Shown here piece by piece: positions 6,327-7,222 of a DNA stretch of 7,222 nucleotides; the first letter of the stretch is position 1, and every line of letters starts with the position of its first letter. The notes beneath the pieces were generated by a model, which saw only the letters and a program-made list of their open reading frames with translations, was not told the origin of the DNA and searched no databases. The stretch spans positions 1-7,222 of the forward strand of contig DASYYB010000026.1 in the NCBI GenBank assembly GCA_035934235.1. The letters are read 5' to 3'. A program made the translations under genes and the position numbers. The stretch is from REEB95 sp035934235. GTDB lineage: Bacteria > Pseudomonadota > Alphaproteobacteria > ATCC43930 > CGMCC-115725.

Positions 6327-7186
6327 CAGGCCGGTTTGCGACGGAAGCTCCACAGCCGCAGGCTGGAGAGCGCAACGTCGGCGAGTTTGGGCAGGAAGCT
6401 CGGCCGCAGCAGACCTTGATCGAATTCCTGCATGCGGCGCGCGTTTTCGGCGTAGCAGTCCTCGAGAAAACGTCGGAAGGTGAAGCCGTCGAGGAAAACG
6501 CTCGCCTGGGTGGCGGAGAACTCTTTACCGTCGTTGACTTGCGCGCCGCGCCGCGCGGTGCCGACCAGCCGCTTCAGCGCGCGGACATAGAAGCGCAATG
6601 ACGTCAGGCCGCGTCGCCAGCCTGCCGCGCGCCCGCGTTGCGCCTCGTTATAGGCCATCCAATTGACGAAGAAGACGATGTGGCGCGTCTCCTCGTACAT
6701 CAACGTGTCGAAGATCGCGAACATCGATTCCGGCAGGAAGCCCGATTGACGCGCGATCTTGAACACGCCGAAGCCGAGGAAGGAATCGACGCACTCGCCG
6801 AAGCCGAAATCCTTGAACGCGGTAGCGATGTCGGCCGGCAGCGGGTCGAGCGCGTGTTCCTGCACGTCGATGCCGTAGCGCTTGATCATCACGCGGATGA
6901 GATCGGCGTGACGCGCCTCCTCGAAGCCTTGCAGCGCGATTGCTTCCTTGAGCACCGGATCGTCGACCGTCTCGGTGAACTGCTTGACGATCAGGCCGGC
7001 GCGCAATTCGGTGTGCAGTACCTCTTGCCAGAACGGCACGGAGCGCAGGCGGCCGAGCGCGGCCTCGTCGAGTTCGGGCCACGGCAGCTTGTCGGGCTCG
7101 TAGTGCTGGTACGTCGCCTTGAAATGCTGACAGAAGAGATCGCGATGCGCGGTGCTGCCGAGCTCGACCGGCTTCGGTTTGGCCAT
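6326..7186 (-). CDS. Ferritin-like diiron-carboxylate protein, putative oxygenase
   Basis: The visible 286 residues (from ATG 7186) carry a full set of six diiron ligands on four predicted helices: E60 (HTELRAG), E90 and H93 (GFEEARHADLI), E131 (FGECVDSFLG), and E166 and H169 (LMYEETRHIVFF). The order E, ExxH, E, ExxH is that of ferritin-like carboxylate-bridged diiron enzymes, which activate oxygen for hydroxylation, desaturation or N-oxidation. I do not recognise a characterised subfamily, so the reaction is unknown. There is no signal peptide or clear membrane helix, but basic segments occur near the C terminus. Its TGA overlaps the ATG of the HpnL-like gene, so the two are very probably one transcript. 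ATG 7186 has no clear ribosome-binding site. The frame stays open through GTG 7219 to the window edge, adding the basic stretch VPRLVRFARRF, so the true start may lie beyond the window. Confidence 0.82.
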   Translation of the reverse strand: MAKPKPVELGSTAHRDLFCQHFKATYQHYEPDKLPWPELDEAALGRLRSVPFWQEVLHTELRAGLIVKQFTETVDDPVLKEAIALQGFEEARHADLIRVMIKRYGIDVQEHALDPLPADIATAFKDFGFGECVDSFLGFGVFKIARQSGFLPESMFAIFDTLMYEETRHIVFFVNWMAYNEAQRGRAAGWRRGLTSLRFYVRALKRLVGTARRGAQVNDGKEFSATQASVFLDGFTFRRFLEDCYAENARRMQEFDQGLLRPSFLPKLADVALSSLRLWSFRRKPA

Positions 7187-7222
7187 GAATCGCCGCGCGA
7201 AGCGCACCAGCCGCGGCACGAC

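Noticed and set aside
6327..6353. Longer HpnL-like start at GTG 6353
   Set aside because: It would overlap the diiron gene by 28 bases. ATG 6326 gives the typical TGATG junction and starts right at the first membrane helix.
5394..6419. 341-codon open frame on the plus strand opposite the HpnL-like gene
   Set aside because: It is a highly charged, low-quality composition mirroring the hydrophobic codons of the real membrane protein on the minus strand.
1..7222. CRISPR array, tRNA, insertion sequence, phage or attachment-site signals
   Set aside because: I saw no regularly spaced direct repeats, no tRNA-like cloverleaf, no transposase or integrase motifs, and no compositional break in the window.

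Overview
The window reads as a stretch of chromosome from a GC-rich alphaproteobacterium, most likely of the Rhizobiales/Hyphomicrobiales type. The reasons are the block rplM-rpsI-argC with a type 2 (short) ArgC, an S9 protein with the N-terminal extension common in that class, a class I PHA synthase, an HpnL-type membrane protein, and a CTTGAC-N17-CTAGGG promoter that resembles the alphaproteobacterial sigma-70 consensus. Taxonomy is inferred from gene content only. There is no rRNA, tRNA, insertion sequence, CRISPR array or other sign of recent transfer, and no intergenic gap longer than about 155 bases.

Layout. At the left edge is the 3' third of phaC on the plus strand (1-601). It meets a minus-strand MAPEG gene tail to tail, with the two stop codons interlocked in the four bases CTAA (598-601). 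The MAPEG gene is the last of a minus-strand series rplM (3046-2576), rpsI (2573-2085), argC (1996-1028), MAPEG (1008-598). The series is split: rplM and rpsI are 2 bases apart, then comes a clear intrinsic terminator (2060-2027), and then argC and MAPEG follow 19 bases apart. rplM is divergent from a plus-strand gene for a 703-residue FUSC/YccS-like membrane protein (3201-5312). The space between them holds a good promoter for rplM and an AT-rich island built on a perfect 14-bp palindrome. The FUSC gene converges on a second minus-strand pair: a ferritin-like diiron protein (7186 or further upstream, to 6326), whose TGA overlaps by one base the ATG of an HpnL-like polytopic membrane protein (6326-5328).

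How the genes fit together. rplM and rpsI make two ribosomal proteins. argC makes the third enzyme of arginine synthesis and appears to be partly insulated from them. PhaC polymerises hydroxyacyl-CoA into storage polyester. The right half is envelope-related: a FUSC-type putative exporter, an HpnL-like putative lipid translocase, and a putative diiron oxygenase translationally coupled to it.

Most of the window is ordinary. The best lead for something poorly described is the coupled diiron-protein/HpnL-like pair, which suggests oxidative modification of a lipid that is also moved across the membrane. Next come the regulatory structures flanking rplM-rpsI: the palindrome, a possible Shine-Dalgarno-masking leader, and the internal terminator before argC. 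None of these amounts to a demonstrated new system.
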